This document shows positions 47,001 to 58,369 of a stretch of 64,000 nt of DNA, piece by piece (position 1 is the stretch's first letter; each line of letters opens with the position of its first letter). The notes beneath the pieces were generated by a model. That model saw only the letters and a program-made list of their open reading frames with translations, ran no database searches and was not told the origin of the DNA. A program made the translations under genes and the position numbers. Where the stretch lies: positions 10,974,001-11,038,000 of the forward strand of contig OZ017803.1 in the NCBI GenBank assembly GCA_963969395.1, read 5' to 3'. The stretch is from Pseudoscleropodium purum (taxonomy: Eukaryota > Streptophyta > Bryopsida > Hypnales > Brachytheciaceae).

Positions 47001-49422
47001 TTGAAAAGTTCACTTAATCTTATTGATAATCATTTCAGAATCTTGACAATAAATAAGCATTGGAAAGACGAATAAATGTAATATAAGTGTTCTAAATATT
47101 ATTGAGTGGCATAGATATTTCAGAGGAGTAACTATTATTTAAAGTAATTCTGCTATTTTCATATCAAGCCCTCAGGGGTTAAGCTATGTTCCAATTGCAC
47201 AACTCATTGTGGATGTTGAGAAAATTGATGAAGCTCTATTGCAATTCTGTTGACAATTTCTAAAATTTTCTTTTTATATTTCACAAGTGAATAATTCTTT
47301 CGTTGTGGGTAGTTTTAGTATTGGCAGCTATGACAGTGGTACATATCATCAATCTGTAGGGGGTGGTGTGGCGCTCTTGTATGCTTCAGTAGAGCTTGAT
47401 AAGTTGCCTACAGAAAACTTCGATCAGAGAATCGGGATTCAGATTGTCCAAAATGCTCTGAAGGTACCAATATCACTCCATGATCCTCACTTCTCTTGTA
47501 CCCTCATTTCTCATCTGATAGAGTATACCTAAACCCTAAACCCTAAATCCTAAAAACTATCTCACTATTACCACAAACTTTATCGAGTTTTTTTCTCATT
47601 TAGTGTAGATGACCAGATTACAAGACACGATGCCACCAATACGATATTAATCGCTAATAATCGACTGCACAGTTTCATGTAATTACTGGGGTGGAGAAAT
47701 TCAATCTTCCTGTGTTGTAGTTTGAAAGTATATCCAACAACTGAAAATATCTTACACTAGGCGGATTCTAAACTCACATGGCCCACGATCTTTGGGATTA
47801 TTGTGACCCGAGGAAATTGCACGGAACTGTGTGCTTGTTACTTGATCACCTTGTTCGTTGAATGGAATTGCTGATTGAAAATCTACACCCAGATGCCTGC
47901 CTACACAATTGCACAAAACGCAGGATCGGAGGGAGCTGTGGTGGTTGGCAAGCTTTTGGAGCAGTCAAACCTGAATTTAGGTTATGATTCCGCAAAAGGT
48001 CGGTTTGATGTTCTTGACAAGAAAGATTAATTTCTTAATATCACATTCAGTGTTTTTATTCACCGAACAGTATGGAACAGGGTTACCTAGTTCAGAACTC
48101 AATTTGTATATTCTGTTATGTCCCAAGACGTTATATATGAATGTGAAAATAGGGAATTTGATTTACGTTGAAAGGGTTCTAGACCACCATTTTGACTGGT
48201 CTGCAACTTCAATTAGCTCTTTAATGTCACTTTTACGTACAGCTTTACCGATTGCCACAACATAAAAAAATTCCATGTCATCACTTGCATTTTAGGCTAT
48301 GGTTTTGGTTTACAGTACAGTACAACAAACACCCACCACTTCCAGTTGTAAACATTGTGGTTCTTGTTCTCTATTATTCCCGTTGTCAACTTCCATGCTT
48401 ATGTTCTTGCTTTGTATGTGTTTTTCCACAAAACACTCTTCAGTTGCAAGAAAGATGCATGCTCCTGACTGCTAGATTGGAATCGAAAAAGCATCATGCT
48501 GATGAGAAAAATAGAATTAAAATGGGTTTGTAATGATTGCTGAGTTTTGAGAGGCTCATCTCTCACTGATGATACCTATATTGTGTTTCTCTTCCTTGCA
48601 CAGAAGGCCTTTCACTCATAATTATTGATGATTTTGATTTTGATTTTGATTTTGAGTCTAAAGGATGTTATCCATTTTTGAAGTTTCCGTGGCTGCTTTG
48701 GAACATTATGCAGACCGTGATGCTTGCAGCTTGTTAAACCAGGTCTATGGCTTGTAAACGTAGAAACCAGACAAACACTAATGATATCATGTTTCATGTT
48801 CATCTTTGCAGGAGAGTACGTAGACGTGGTAAAAGCTGGAATCATTGATCCTGTGAAAGTGATCAGGACTGCTCTTGTAAATGCAGTGAGGTAACGGCAT
48901 TTCTTGCCTCTTTCTTTTTTAAGAATCTCTTCTGCAATAATCTGCTATGAACTAGGTAACTCAAATTGTGTGGAAAATTGTGCACTTGGAGTTGTGCGAG
49001 TGGCAACAAGTGTACTTCTTTTCATAGTCAGGTCTTAGAGTTGAGTTACCTCGCATAATCTCAAAGAGGATGCTACAACTTTGGGAAGCAAGTACTTGTT
49101 AAAAGTAGAAACGAAAAGAAGAGAGTGCATATGACTTGTATCTAAGCTCCTCGTCTTGGATGGTTGCCTGCCACCTGTTGATTATGAGACATTGTTGAGT
49201 TATAGGAAGTCATTATACATTGAAAGTCGCCCCATTACTGACCAGTAAAAGCTATGAAGTCGGGGATCATTCCTGAAGTCGATCTCTTCATTTTGGGTGT
49301 GCAGTGTCTCGGCTCTCATGACGACGACAGAAGCTATTGTAGCAGATTTCAACAAGGAAGAAAAGGAGTTGATGCCTGGCATGGGAGGTGGCACGGGAAG
49401 CATGAGTGGCATGTATGGTTGA
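41089..49422 (+). CDS. CPN60: Mitochondrial chaperonin CPN60 (HSP60)
   Basis: Complete gene, 18 exons, 577 aa: 41089-41126, 41886-41904, 42335-42466, 43042-43201, 43349-43524, 43708-43803, 44073-44177, 44317-44403, 44861-44950, 45346-45426, 45666-45734, 46083-46160, 46599-46694, 46819-46918, 47360-47463, 47893-47998, 48812-48890, 49305-49422. Every join keeps phase. The group I chaperonin forms ring assemblies in the mitochondrial matrix and folds imported proteins with CPN10 and ATP. The N-terminus [15 protein letters not shown] is a basic, Ala/Arg-rich targeting peptide, with mature protein from about [12 protein letters not shown]-site motifs VTMGPKGRTV and NDVAGDGTTAATV are intact, as is the GGGVALL block. 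The C-terminus has the typical Gly/Met tail ([16 protein letters not shown]). The length equals that of common plant CPN60s. Exon 2 is only 19 nt, and intron 13 has a GC donor (AAG|GCACTC). Heat-shock-element-like sites lie upstream. Confidence 0.97.
47529..47554. repeat. Short telomere-like repeat in a CPN60 intron
   Basis: CTAAACCCTAAACCCTAAAT followed by one variant unit: about three and a half plant-type CCCTAAA units, in the intron between 47,463 and 47,893. Too short to be a real interstitial telomere array; it could be repair-derived or a telobox. Confidence 0.7.
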
Positions 49423-50353
49423 GCAACATAACATTGAATGATAACCAATTCTAGTGAGGTCCTTTTTTCTCCCATGAAATAGGTGTTAATTGCTCATTTT
49501 TCTCTTTCTTTATATAAAATCTCAAGAATATTGGAGAACTGAGGAAGAAATCTCCAAGTTATTGGACGCTTTGAAAGCCTGACTCCTATTTTTACAGAGA
49601 TTGGTTTTCAGTGGTGTAAGGTAGTAGCTCGAATGGCGACTGGCGTCCTCAAATCGACCCTCTATTTGGCTCCGAAATAGTGAGCTGGAGTTTGAGAAAC
49701 CGCGTCATTGTAACTCTTAAAATGACTAGACTTCATACGGGGTCAGAATGACAATGCGCATGAATAATTGCTTTAGGGTGCGCCTTGAATGAACTTCAAG
49801 AAGAATTCATTCAAGGGTTTCGGTTCCATGTGGCACTGCCTCAAAAGAATGTTTTGACAGGCCACCAACCAGTTCATTTACCTTACAAATGCACTGAAAT
49901 CATTAGTTCTGATTGTTAGAAATCAGGGGTAGATTTCGGCTGCAGATGCTCGTTTTAATACCCAAACACTATCGGATTCCAAAACATAATCTTCTCAAAT
50001 TAATAGAACATCAGCAGATAAGCGTAGACTACAATGAACCACATGAACTTTGTGTCCCATGATACAGTACTGTAGTTATGGCATCATTTCTGCATGACTC
50101 GTCTTCCTCCTAAATTAAAAGCTACAATTGCCCCACAAACTTCACAAACTAGTAGACCAGAATACAACAACATTCAGCAAAGACAAACACGAGATTTCTA
50201 CGTGAATTGGCGAACCTACAGATTTAGCAGGTTTTTTTCTGTAGAACGAGTGCTACTAGGGGTACGGTGAATTCAGTGTCGAATGGATGAAGTTTCAGAA
50301 CGTGAAAAGTAAAAGGTACATCCAACGGACCCAAAACGCAAAAGGCACAGTAC
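49423..50353. other. Spacer between CPN60 and the NFKBIL1-like gene
   Basis: CPN60 3' UTR and the upstream region of the next gene. Moderate GC. No other gene is supported. Confidence 0.45.
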
Positions 50354-50361
50354 TATATAAA
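50354..50361 (+). promoter_or_regulatory. Possible TATA box of the NFKBIL1-like gene
   Basis: TATATAAA followed by GGGTCC in moderate-GC context, 563 bp before the ATG. If it is used, the repeated block at 50,510-50,915 would form a long 5' UTR. Confidence 0.4.
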
Positions 50362-50509
50362 GGGTCCAAGACTCTTCGCAGAGTTCTGTAAGCAGTTTCT
50401 GAAGCTCTCGTGAGGCATGTGGAGTTCTGTTGACCTCCTGCCACTACACCTCACAATTCTCAGTTTGAAACCTCTTAAAAAACTTCGCTACAAGAAATGG
50501 TGGAAGAAA

Positions 50510-50915
50510 TGAGAGATTGATTGATTTCTGGAGCATTAGGGTTTAATAGCCAAGAGTTTGTGCGGGTGTTTTTGTGAGGACTGGTTCAAGAAATTTTTAT
50601 GAAGATTGGTATAAGCACAGAATTCGTAGAGTTTCGATTCACAAATTGTCGAGAATTTGAAAAATTGGAAGAGTGGTATGCAGGAGAGAAATTCATCTAC
50701 TTCCGGAGCATTAGGGTTAGATGCAGAGTATTTGCAAATGCTGTGGTGAGCGTTGATGCGAGAATTTTCTGTGAGGACTGGTTTGAGCACGGAATTTTAG
50801 AGTTGCAATTCCTGAAACAACGTCGCCAAAAGAAAAAATTGTAAGAAAGGTTTGAGATTGATCGATTTCTGGAGCATTAGGTTTTAGGGCAAAGATTTTG
50901 TGGGGATATAGAATT
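50510..50915 (+). repeat. Three diverged direct-repeat units upstream of the NFKBIL1-like gene
   Basis: The phrase GATTTCTGGAGCATTAGGGTT or a near variant starts units near 50,523, 50,700 and 50,863. Units 1 and 2 also share TTTTGTGAGGACTGGTTYRAG (50,570s and 50,770s) and AGCACRGAATTYKTAGAG. The last unit runs into the start codon region. This looks like tandem duplication of the gene's own 5' leader about 170 bp at a time. Confidence 0.6.
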
Positions 50916-50923
50916 GTGTGGCG

Positions 50924-52243
50924 ATGAGGAGCTCTCGGTACGATCCTATTAAAGTGGAGAGGAAGCTGCTCCAGGCTGCAGCAACGGGACACCTCGCGCG
51001 CGTTCTGCTTGTTCTAGAGAAGAACGGCAAGTATTTTGTGAAGAAGAGGAGGAAACAAAGGAATCAGAAGCAGTCGACTGATGATGAGCGGCGCCGTGAC
51101 AAGAGGAAACGGCAGCATGTTTCAGATCCAGAGTACGACTCCGAGATCGACGAGCCTTCGACGAGCGGCCATTTTAGTTACTCGTACGAATCGGAGGACG
51201 ATTTGACAAAGAAGCGCAGGAAGTACTCGTATAGCAGCCGGAAATCGAGGGAAAGTGATGTTCTGAGGGAGGCGTTGAGTAATATTGACATTAATTGCAT
51301 GGATGCGGAGGGTTTAACCCCTTTGCACCATGCTTGCTACGCTGGCTCACCGGAGATGGTGGAGTTTTTGATTTCAGAAGGGGCAGATATTGCAGCTCAA
51401 GACGCGAAGGGGAACTGTCCATTGCACATTGCAGCACGATATGGTTTTTCGGACATCATTGCTATGTTGAGAGAGGCAGGAGGAGACATGCATGCCGTGA
51501 ATTACGAGGGGGTCACTCCGTTGATTGCAGTCGAGGCTCGACTCGAGAGACTGCGAAAGGAGAAGGAAGAGAGCCTCAAGAAGCCTGAAAGGACGTATAT
51601 GGAGCCTCAAGACTGGGGCACTCGTTTAGCGGACGAGTTGAGTGACGATGAAAGCTGGTGGGGGCACAGTTGGAGCGAGCCACAACCTAAAAAGGATTGG
51701 CTTAGGGAAGATTGGTCGGAGTTTCTGTACAACGATGAAGACGATGACGATGTATTTTTGGGATCCAGCATGAAGAGGAAACCAAAAGACCCGCTAGAAG
51801 GGGGACTGTTCAAAGAGTTGAATGAGAAACGGAAACGGGAACAGGAGGAGCGAAATCGAGAGGCCAAGCGGATCCTTGAGGAGGAGATTGCCAAGGACAG
51901 AGCATGGAGGGAGCGCGTTTTGCAGAAGAAGGGCGTGGATCGATACAAGCGTTATGAGATTTCCTGGAAGAAATTTTCCGAATCTGGTAATCAATTTTTT
52001 GGCTACTCTGATATACCCTTTCCGGTGGAGAAGGGCAAGGAGGCAGAGTTATCGAGAATTATCTTGCACAATGCTCCTCCTTTAGAACACAAACAGTTGC
52101 TGAGAAAGGAGATACTACGGTGGCACCCGGATAAATTTTTGCAGAAGTATCGTTCCAGATTACGGGCTTCTGATCTGGAACGAGTTCTAGAGCGAGTGAA
52201 TGAATTGTCTCAGGCTCTCCATCAACTCTACAGCAGCGTGTGA
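50924..52243 (+). CDS. NFKBIL1: NF-kappa-B inhibitor-like protein 1 (NFKBIL1) homologue
   Basis: Intronless, 439 aa, starting at the ATG of MRSSRYDPIKVERKLLQAA. The frame is open six bases further left only through a GTG. In order: an N-terminal helix region; a basic and acidic low-complexity stretch (about 40-115); two clear ankyrin repeats (about 127-195, GLTPLHHACYAGSPEMVEFL and GNCPLHIAARYGFSDIIAML) with a degenerate third; an acidic/Trp stretch; a charged coiled-coil-like segment (NEKRKREQEERNREAKRILE); and a C-terminal J-like end with LRWHPDKFLQKYRSRLR and RVLERVNELSQALHQL. The HPD of J domains is at about 401-403. This architecture matches NFKBIL1, a nuclear protein linked in animals to splicing and NF-kB regulation; its plant role is little known. 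The 3' end is partly duplicated immediately downstream. Confidence 0.92.
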   Translation: MRSSRYDPIKVERKLLQAAATGHLARVLLVLEKNGKYFVKKRRKQRNQKQSTDDERRRDKRKRQHVSDPEYDSEIDEPSTSGHFSYSYESEDDLTKKRRKYSYSSRKSRESDVLREALSNIDINCMDAEGLTPLHHACYAGSPEMVEFLISEGADIAAQDAKGNCPLHIAARYGFSDIIAMLREAGGDMHAVNYEGVTPLIAVEARLERLRKEKEESLKKPERTYMEPQDWGTRLADELSDDESWWGHSWSEPQPKKDWLREDWSEFLYNDEDDDDVFLGSSMKRKPKDPLEGGLFKELNEKRKREQEERNREAKRILEEEIAKDRAWRERVLQKKGVDRYKRYEISWKKFSESGNQFFGYSDIPFPVEKGKEAELSRIILHNAPPLEHKQLLRKEILRWHPDKFLQKYRSRLRASDLERVLERVNELSQALHQLYSSV

Positions 52244-52249
52244 TCAACT

Positions 52250-52415
52250 TGTTCAACAATTGCCGAGAACGAAGATACTGTGTTGGCACTCGGATAAGAT
52301 TTCAAGTGTCGTCCCTGATTACAGGATTCAGATCATGACCGGATTCTGGAAGCAGTGAATGATTTATCTCAGGCTCTCCACCACTCTACATTACAGCATC
52401 GTGTGATCAACTTGA
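52250..52415 (+). pseudogene. Tandem partial duplication of the NFKBIL1-like 3' end
   Basis: This stretch repeats 52,087-52,252 at a constant offset of 163 bp: GATACT...TGGCACYCGGATAA, then CTCAGGCTCTCCA, then CGTGTGATCAACTTG. It corresponds to the J-like end of the protein but is out of frame and has stops. It lies after the real stop codon, so it is a dead copy within the 3' UTR. Confidence 0.8.
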
Positions 52416-53547
52416 TCTTCAAATATGTTTTTACTCCTGAGATTGCTGGCTCATGTTGCAGAATTGCAGATGATCTGTCTGGGCTTGGAGAAGTTCAAAG
52501 GTACAGTTATATTTTAGATTTTTAGGTTACTGAAGTGTTGTAGTTGTGTTTATGATGTCTTGTTCTTGTTAGGAAGCTGATGATAATCGGCAGGAGGTGG
52601 AATGCATGTTCAATCATTTTCGTTTATACCTGCACACTATTTTAACAGAACGATATATGGTTCTGGATTGCGTGCAGCTGATGCATGTGGGGTTCGACAG
52701 CAACTTCTTGAAGAGTTTGAAGGCCCATATTAAGGATTAGCTGACGAGATATTTGGAAGTGTCAGTCGTTGGACACTTTCAAGGAGATTATGTTGGGTAT
52801 CTATATAGTAGTGGATTTCTACGCTTTGTGAAGTCGAGGTAGAGCTCAAAGAAGTCAAGTTTCATCAAACACCTTTTCTTGGTGAATGAATGACATTGAG
52901 GATGTGAGTCTTACGAGGACCTCGTAATGCCAAGTCCGAGTTGCAAGGCAACCCTGGGACTTTCCCATTCACTGATCAGAAGATTTTTTTGCCCATAACC
53001 CCTTTCTGCTGAATGCGAGCCCTTTGATCATCTAAATGTTCTTTCTTGGCATACCTGGATTGGATCGTATTGTTGTTGTGTCACGAGAAAACCCTTTCTT
53101 GTGATTGAATTTAATGAGTGTATCTTCGATCAGCTATTAACTATAGCTTTTGGATCTTGACGTCGTTTTTGCAACTTGGCATGCAGCATACCTTAGGTGT
53201 GGAATGTGGAAGTCAAGTTTTTCCACTTCTCTAGAGGTTCATCTTGTAGGATTGCTAATCACATGATTAGTACGATTTTCCAGTTTGTCAAGAGATTTTT
53301 GTGTACTAAATGAACCATTGGGTGTAGTGGGTTATGAAGATGTGGGGACATTCTTCAGTAGGAAAAGTAGGAAAATTAAGTTGGTTCATGATACAAATTC
53401 TCTAATGTTGGTGATGTGCGAGTTCATTATTTAAAAACTCACAGTGTAAAGTCAATGTAAAGGCAAAAAAGTCACAACCTTGTTGGAGATAATAAGAAGA
53501 GGAATATCATATATTAGCCTTAAATTATCTCTATTCTTTACCAACCT
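52416..53547. other. 3' flank of the NFKBIL1-like gene
   Basis: Moderate GC to about 53,300, then AT-rich. A short open stretch near 52,675-52,740 (QLMHVGFDSNFLKSLKAHIKD) is coding-like but too short to assign. Confidence 0.4.
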
Positions 53548-54191
53548 TTAACCCCTAACTGCCCGAGGCACCAGAATTTGGTGTTTGCAAAACTTTGAAG
53601 TTAAATAAAACTAACCAAGTTGCTATTTTTAGTAGTTTGTATTTTTAGAAAGTTCTTCATGAAGTCTAGTTCCAGTATCAAAAATCTAATCTTGATAATA
53701 AATGACAGTGATTTTTCTATACAAGGTTTTGTGCAAGGGTACCTATTGCAATCTTGACTTCCTATAGTGTTGAGAGCTCTTGTAAATGAGCCTCAAATAC
53801 ACTAGGACTTGAAGAAAAAATCACACTCAAAACTCATTTAAAAAAATTGTAGAGTAGATTTTGAGAAGCCATAAGTTGATTGGGGTTATTCATGTTAGGC
53901 CCTTAAACCTCATATTTTTTTGGTCATCAACTTTTTAGATTTGACTTGTGAAAAGTGAATTGAAAATTTTTCATAGTTTTAACACCCTCATGGTTAAACA
54001 TTATAATCTTTCAACTTATAAGTGATATTGTTGTGTTTTTTCTTCCTATATGATCCCTAACATGTCTAGTTTGAATTTGTATAGTTACAATTCAAAAAAA
54101 ATTGATACAACTTATCAAAATGTTGGCTTTTTGTTCAATTTAGAACAAATTTCTAAAGACTCGAAATAGGCCTTGGGCATTTAGGGGTTAA
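53548..54191. mobile_element. TTAA-flanked element with C-rich inverted ends, 644 bp
   Basis: TTAA at 53,548-53,551 and 54,188-54,191 enclose inverted ends CCCCTAACTGCCCGAGGC and, reverse-complemented from the right, CCCCTAAATGCCCAAGGC (16 of 18 identical). TTAA plus CCC-starting ends is the piggyBac pattern. The interior matches the split element at 15,170-16,345. It carries a single CTTAA at 53,902-53,906, the empty version of the nested insertion site. No open frame of note. Confidence 0.78.
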
Positions 54192-54898
54192 TTACATTCA
54201 AGTACATAAATGAACAATTCTGATTGAATCGTTAGACTTGGCATTATGTGTGATAATGATCTTGATTCTTTGTTTGTTTGAGAGTCCACTTCTAAATACA
54301 ATAGTAGTATTGAAATAGAATAAGAGTGGCAAATGGCAATCCCCAAAACTTAAAAGCTTCTAAATTGAAATAGGCTTAATACTAGTATTTAAAACTTATA
54401 AATTTTCCACTCATATGAAAGGTAGGTACCTCCAAATATGTCATTGATCTAAAACTGCCATTGTCACTTTGTGTACATCTCCATAATCAATGCACCCTTA
54501 GTTCCCTTGGCCCCCCCCCAAAAAAAAACCTCCAAATTGGTTTAGGGTTCATACCACTAAAAAGTTTCCATTTATTGATTTTGATTGTTGACTATTGAGA
54601 AAGTGATGTGAAATGCAAGGTGGAGTTGATACATACGTGATTTGAATTTTTGATTGCTCAGTGTTCAATGATCAAAATCAGTAAATGAAGTGGTTTAGTG
54701 GTACAAACCCTAAATCAATGAAGAGGTTTTTAATGAAACTAAGGGAGTATATACCTAGGATTTTAGAACCTCTACCAAAAAATACACATTGGTCCTTCAT
54801 AAATTTTGCATATAATATCCAAATGTTACAGTCTTTTGTGCATTAGAACCCCCTTGCATTTTCAACAAGAGAAAATATAAATTTCACAAATCCAATAA
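54192..54898. other. AT-rich spacer
   Basis: Between two TTAA-flanked elements. No gene or clear repeat boundary. Confidence 0.4.
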
Positions 54899-56329
54899 TT
54901 AACCCCTAAAGGACTATTGTTCCTTCGGAGGACAAATGGGATTTCGGACAAGTACCTATGGGCTGAAATTTTTTCCTTATTTTTTGAAACTTTTTTGGAA
55001 GATAGAAAAATTGATTAGCTTCATGGGAATGTAATTTTTTTTTCAATCAGTGCGTGAAACAAAAGTTATGCCCAAATAAGCTCAAAACAAGGGACAAGGG
55101 GCAGCAAAAAAATTTCAAAAATTTGAATTTTAAATTATTTTTAAATTATTTACTCATATATTAAATTTTTATGTACATGTGAAGCTTTGATTCATTCCAT
55201 TTGGATTTTTTATGAGAAAGTTATAGACAATCTTGTTTTTTGGGCAATTAGAGCATTTTCTTGAAAAAATAACTTGTAAGATTCATTTTTGAATGTAGTT
55301 TTCACAATTTTTCAAAAAACAAAGTTTTACATGGTCAATCTTTCTTACTAGAACAACCTCACCATTGAGATTACTGCATTTTAATTTCATTTTAGAGATA
55401 TGAAGGGTTGAATGTAGAGGAGGGCTTCATACCATATAGTTTTAAGCTACTTGTTCAGGAACTTTCCATGGCTAACATCAGAGTGGGTCTCAAGTTTCCT
55501 TAGTACAAATATCCTATAATAAAATAAAAAAATTTGTGTAACACGTTTATGAGCGCTGGACTATGTCAACCATACCTGTTCCGACCTTTGATCTAACACC
55601 TGTTATTATACTGTCAGATGTGCCGCACACAGGCTCCTGCACTCCTTGCATGCGGCCTTGGTCAATTCTATTAGTGTTCTCTCACATTAGATGCTCTTGT
55701 TAGGTATTAAATTTTTTATATTATTCTAATTTAAGTTATAAAAAAAACTTAACTTTTTATTTGAAAAAAAAGAAAAAAAAGAATTTAACATATACACAAT
55801 TAATAAAAAGTATAGCTATAGAAAAAAAAATTAATCTAATAATCAATTAACTTTTTTTTATGAAAAACTGAATGAAAATACAAATATTGAATCACAAATG
55901 TATAAATATTTTAGATTTTCCTTCTATTTCATACCTACTTCTACTTAGCAATTTTTTAAAGAATAAAAATTAAGTTTTTTTGAATATTTTGAATATTTTC
56001 TAAACTCTCAACTCAATTTTATACCATAAAGATTTAAAGCTTAAAACGCTGTAGTACAAAAAACTAAAGTTAAAAATGTTCAAAGTTAAAAAATGTAGTC
56101 CCGCAATGTGTTGAAAAAATTGTTTTTTCCACTTTAAACACAGATATCATGCAATCTGTGCGGTCAAAAATTCTGAAATTTTTTCCACACATTCTTATAA
56201 TAGTTAAGTGTAAGATCCTACGGTTAGATGTGAAAAATAAACAATTAAAATGTTTTTACCTTTTACCATAGAAATGGCAGTTTTGCGTGTTTTTTGGCAA
56301 AAAAAAGGCCTTGGTCCTTTAGAGGTTAA
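54899..56329 (+). mobile_element. TTAA-flanked element, 1431 bp, probably with an internal insertion
   Basis: TTAA at 54,899-54,902 and 56,326-56,329. Inverted ends CCCCTAAAGGACTATTGTTC and, from the right, CCTCTAAAGGACCAAGGCC share CCYCTAAAGGAC. Interior blocks near 55,130-55,270 and 56,100-56,290 match the elements at 21,005 and 31,760. It is some 600 bp longer than those two. The GC-richer stretch at about 55,480-55,700 has no counterpart in them and may be a secondary insertion. No transposase seen. Confidence 0.72.
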
Positions 56330-58207
56330 TACGAAGTAGGAAATAGGGTTAGTTGCCAAAAGTGGCATTTAGGGGGATACCTAACCATAACATTCCTTTA
56401 AGTTAGGACAAACGTAACCTCCAAAACCTAGTTGAAGACCCAAGAATACATTGGTATGATAGTCTAAAAGCAAGGAACCAGCCTTTTGGGTGATCTCAGA
56501 AGGTTTGGCCACCTCATCTTTTACAAGTACACTCGTTCCTGATCGATCTCTTCCCTGGTTTGAATGATAGGACCTTCTACTAGCTTAGCTTACAAGAGGT
56601 TTATAACTCTTGCTACCTGCACCCACCCACGTGGCATAGATAGAGAGGTAGCATCATCTCGACTAAGTGAACCCCAACAACTAAGTTAACTTCATTGAAC
56701 AAAACTCTCCATTCAGTACGTTCACTCTGGCAGAGTTCGATCAGATTTCTTCACGCGGCTCCTCGAGTTCCACCCACTGAGTCCAACTTCACATCTGGTC
56801 AAAATGGAACTAGAAAATCAAACAACAACCATTACGTACGCCGTAGAAGCTCAAGGTACTTATACACGTTTTTCGTTTTGATTTTTGAAAAAAAGTGAAG
56901 CGGAAATTCATTGCAAAGACATGGTACATTACCGCCAGCCACAGGAGGCTTGGCGGAAGACAGGGCCAGGTACACACGTTTATACCGAGACTCTGAGAGG
57001 TTTCAAAGCATCGTTGTTCGTGCTGTACAATGATATTTGTCAGGTTGACGATTGCAGGCTTAAGTCACTCTCTTCCAGCACAATTCTTCGACCTCCATGT
57101 TGTCTTCTCAATATTCTTCTGATTCTTCAAATCCACTCAAGCCGAAGTCCGATAAGTTGGTTCAGTTCAACCTGGTTTAATTCCAGCATGGCCATGAACC
57201 TTATTCCTGGAGCACAGAAATTCTGGGCTTCAAGGCGCAATCCACTCTGCCAGTGAACGTCTCAAGTGCTCCTTCCAATGCACAACCGATGGAGTGAACC
57301 GACGGATGAGGCAGGCTTGACGGATTAGGTTGGAACAATGTTCGGGATATTTTTGGAGCTGTACTCGGTGCCAGCTCTTTTCCTTCAATTCTCATATTGA
57401 ACCGGTTTTTCAAGTACCGAGTCCGGTTATTGTCTCTAATTTTTACTCTAAACAGAATATCCTTCTGGGTTTTTTCACCAGTTTTGTTTCGATGTTTCCA
57501 AATTTCAACCTGTTTTTTTCCCAATTCCATTCGCAAACTTTGAACTAGCTGGCGTTTATTCCCAACACTGGGCTGGAAAACTCGAACTATATTTGCGAAA
57601 GCAGGAAGTGCAAGATGTCTACACTCCGACCTCTTTACTTTACCCTCTGTTCAAAAGACCCTCTCGAGTATCTCACACTTGTCACTCTATCATTGGTTCC
57701 AACACCCTTATCTCACATTCAGAATACTGAACCTGTGATACAAATGTCTTCCAAGCAGTTGCAGTCAAATAAAGTAAGAAGGTCAAGGGGATCCCAGTGA
57801 CTTCCCAACTCTAGAATCGTGCCAATTCTACTGACAATCTAGAACCTTACCAATTACGGTACAGTAACAGTGTTTGGACTCTTCCATTACCAAACTAGCA
57901 AATCAGTCCAATTAGTCAATCCATTTGGCTTTCGTACCGCTGCTCCGTCCTGCAAAGCCTGTGAGTGTAGCCCTGGCACGATAACATTCACTAAATGTGC
58001 ATTCAAAATTCCCATTCTTTGTGCAGACTCGTCAATCTCGTTTCCAATTACCGACACTATCAGGTTTGATTGTCCCGGCTTACATCACTAACCCACGTCA
58101 CCGTCAGGTCCGACTTACATGACCAGTGGATTCAGGTTCCACCATTTCCACGAAAGACACTCGACAGACTACAGATACAGACATGCAGCACTGTCTGTAT
58201 TCTCCCC
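56330..58207 (+). other. Upstream region of the chitinase gene
   Basis: GC content rises from about 56,500. Several plus-strand frames of 60-120 codons exist (for example 56,885-57,256) but lack recognisable motifs and look like chance frames in promoter-type sequence. No gene is supported. Confidence 0.45.
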
Positions 58208-58214
58208 ATATAAA
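58208..58214 (+). promoter_or_regulatory. TATA box of the chitinase gene
   Basis: ATATAAA in CCCCATATAAACCTCC, 156 bp before the ATG, followed by pyrimidine-rich leader sequence. A typical plant promoter arrangement. Confidence 0.6.
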
Positions 58215-58322
58215 CCTCCTTCACCCCCACTTCTCTTCACAGCCCACAGTTGCCACCTGATCCAATTCTTACAGACTCCAGCCTTAGGATTCCGCATTCA
58301 ATTGCACCACCACGTCACCAGG

Positions 58323-58345
58323 TTTTTTAGGGTTTAGGGTTTCCC
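58323..58345 (+). promoter_or_regulatory. Double telobox before the chitinase start
   Basis: TTTTTTAGGGTTTAGGGTTT, two AAACCCTA motifs on the opposite strand, 25 bp upstream of the ATG, hence in the 5' leader. Teloboxes near plant transcription starts are associated with expression in dividing cells. Confidence 0.5.
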
Positions 58346-58369
58346 GTTAAGTTTCCCTGCTCTGTGGCA

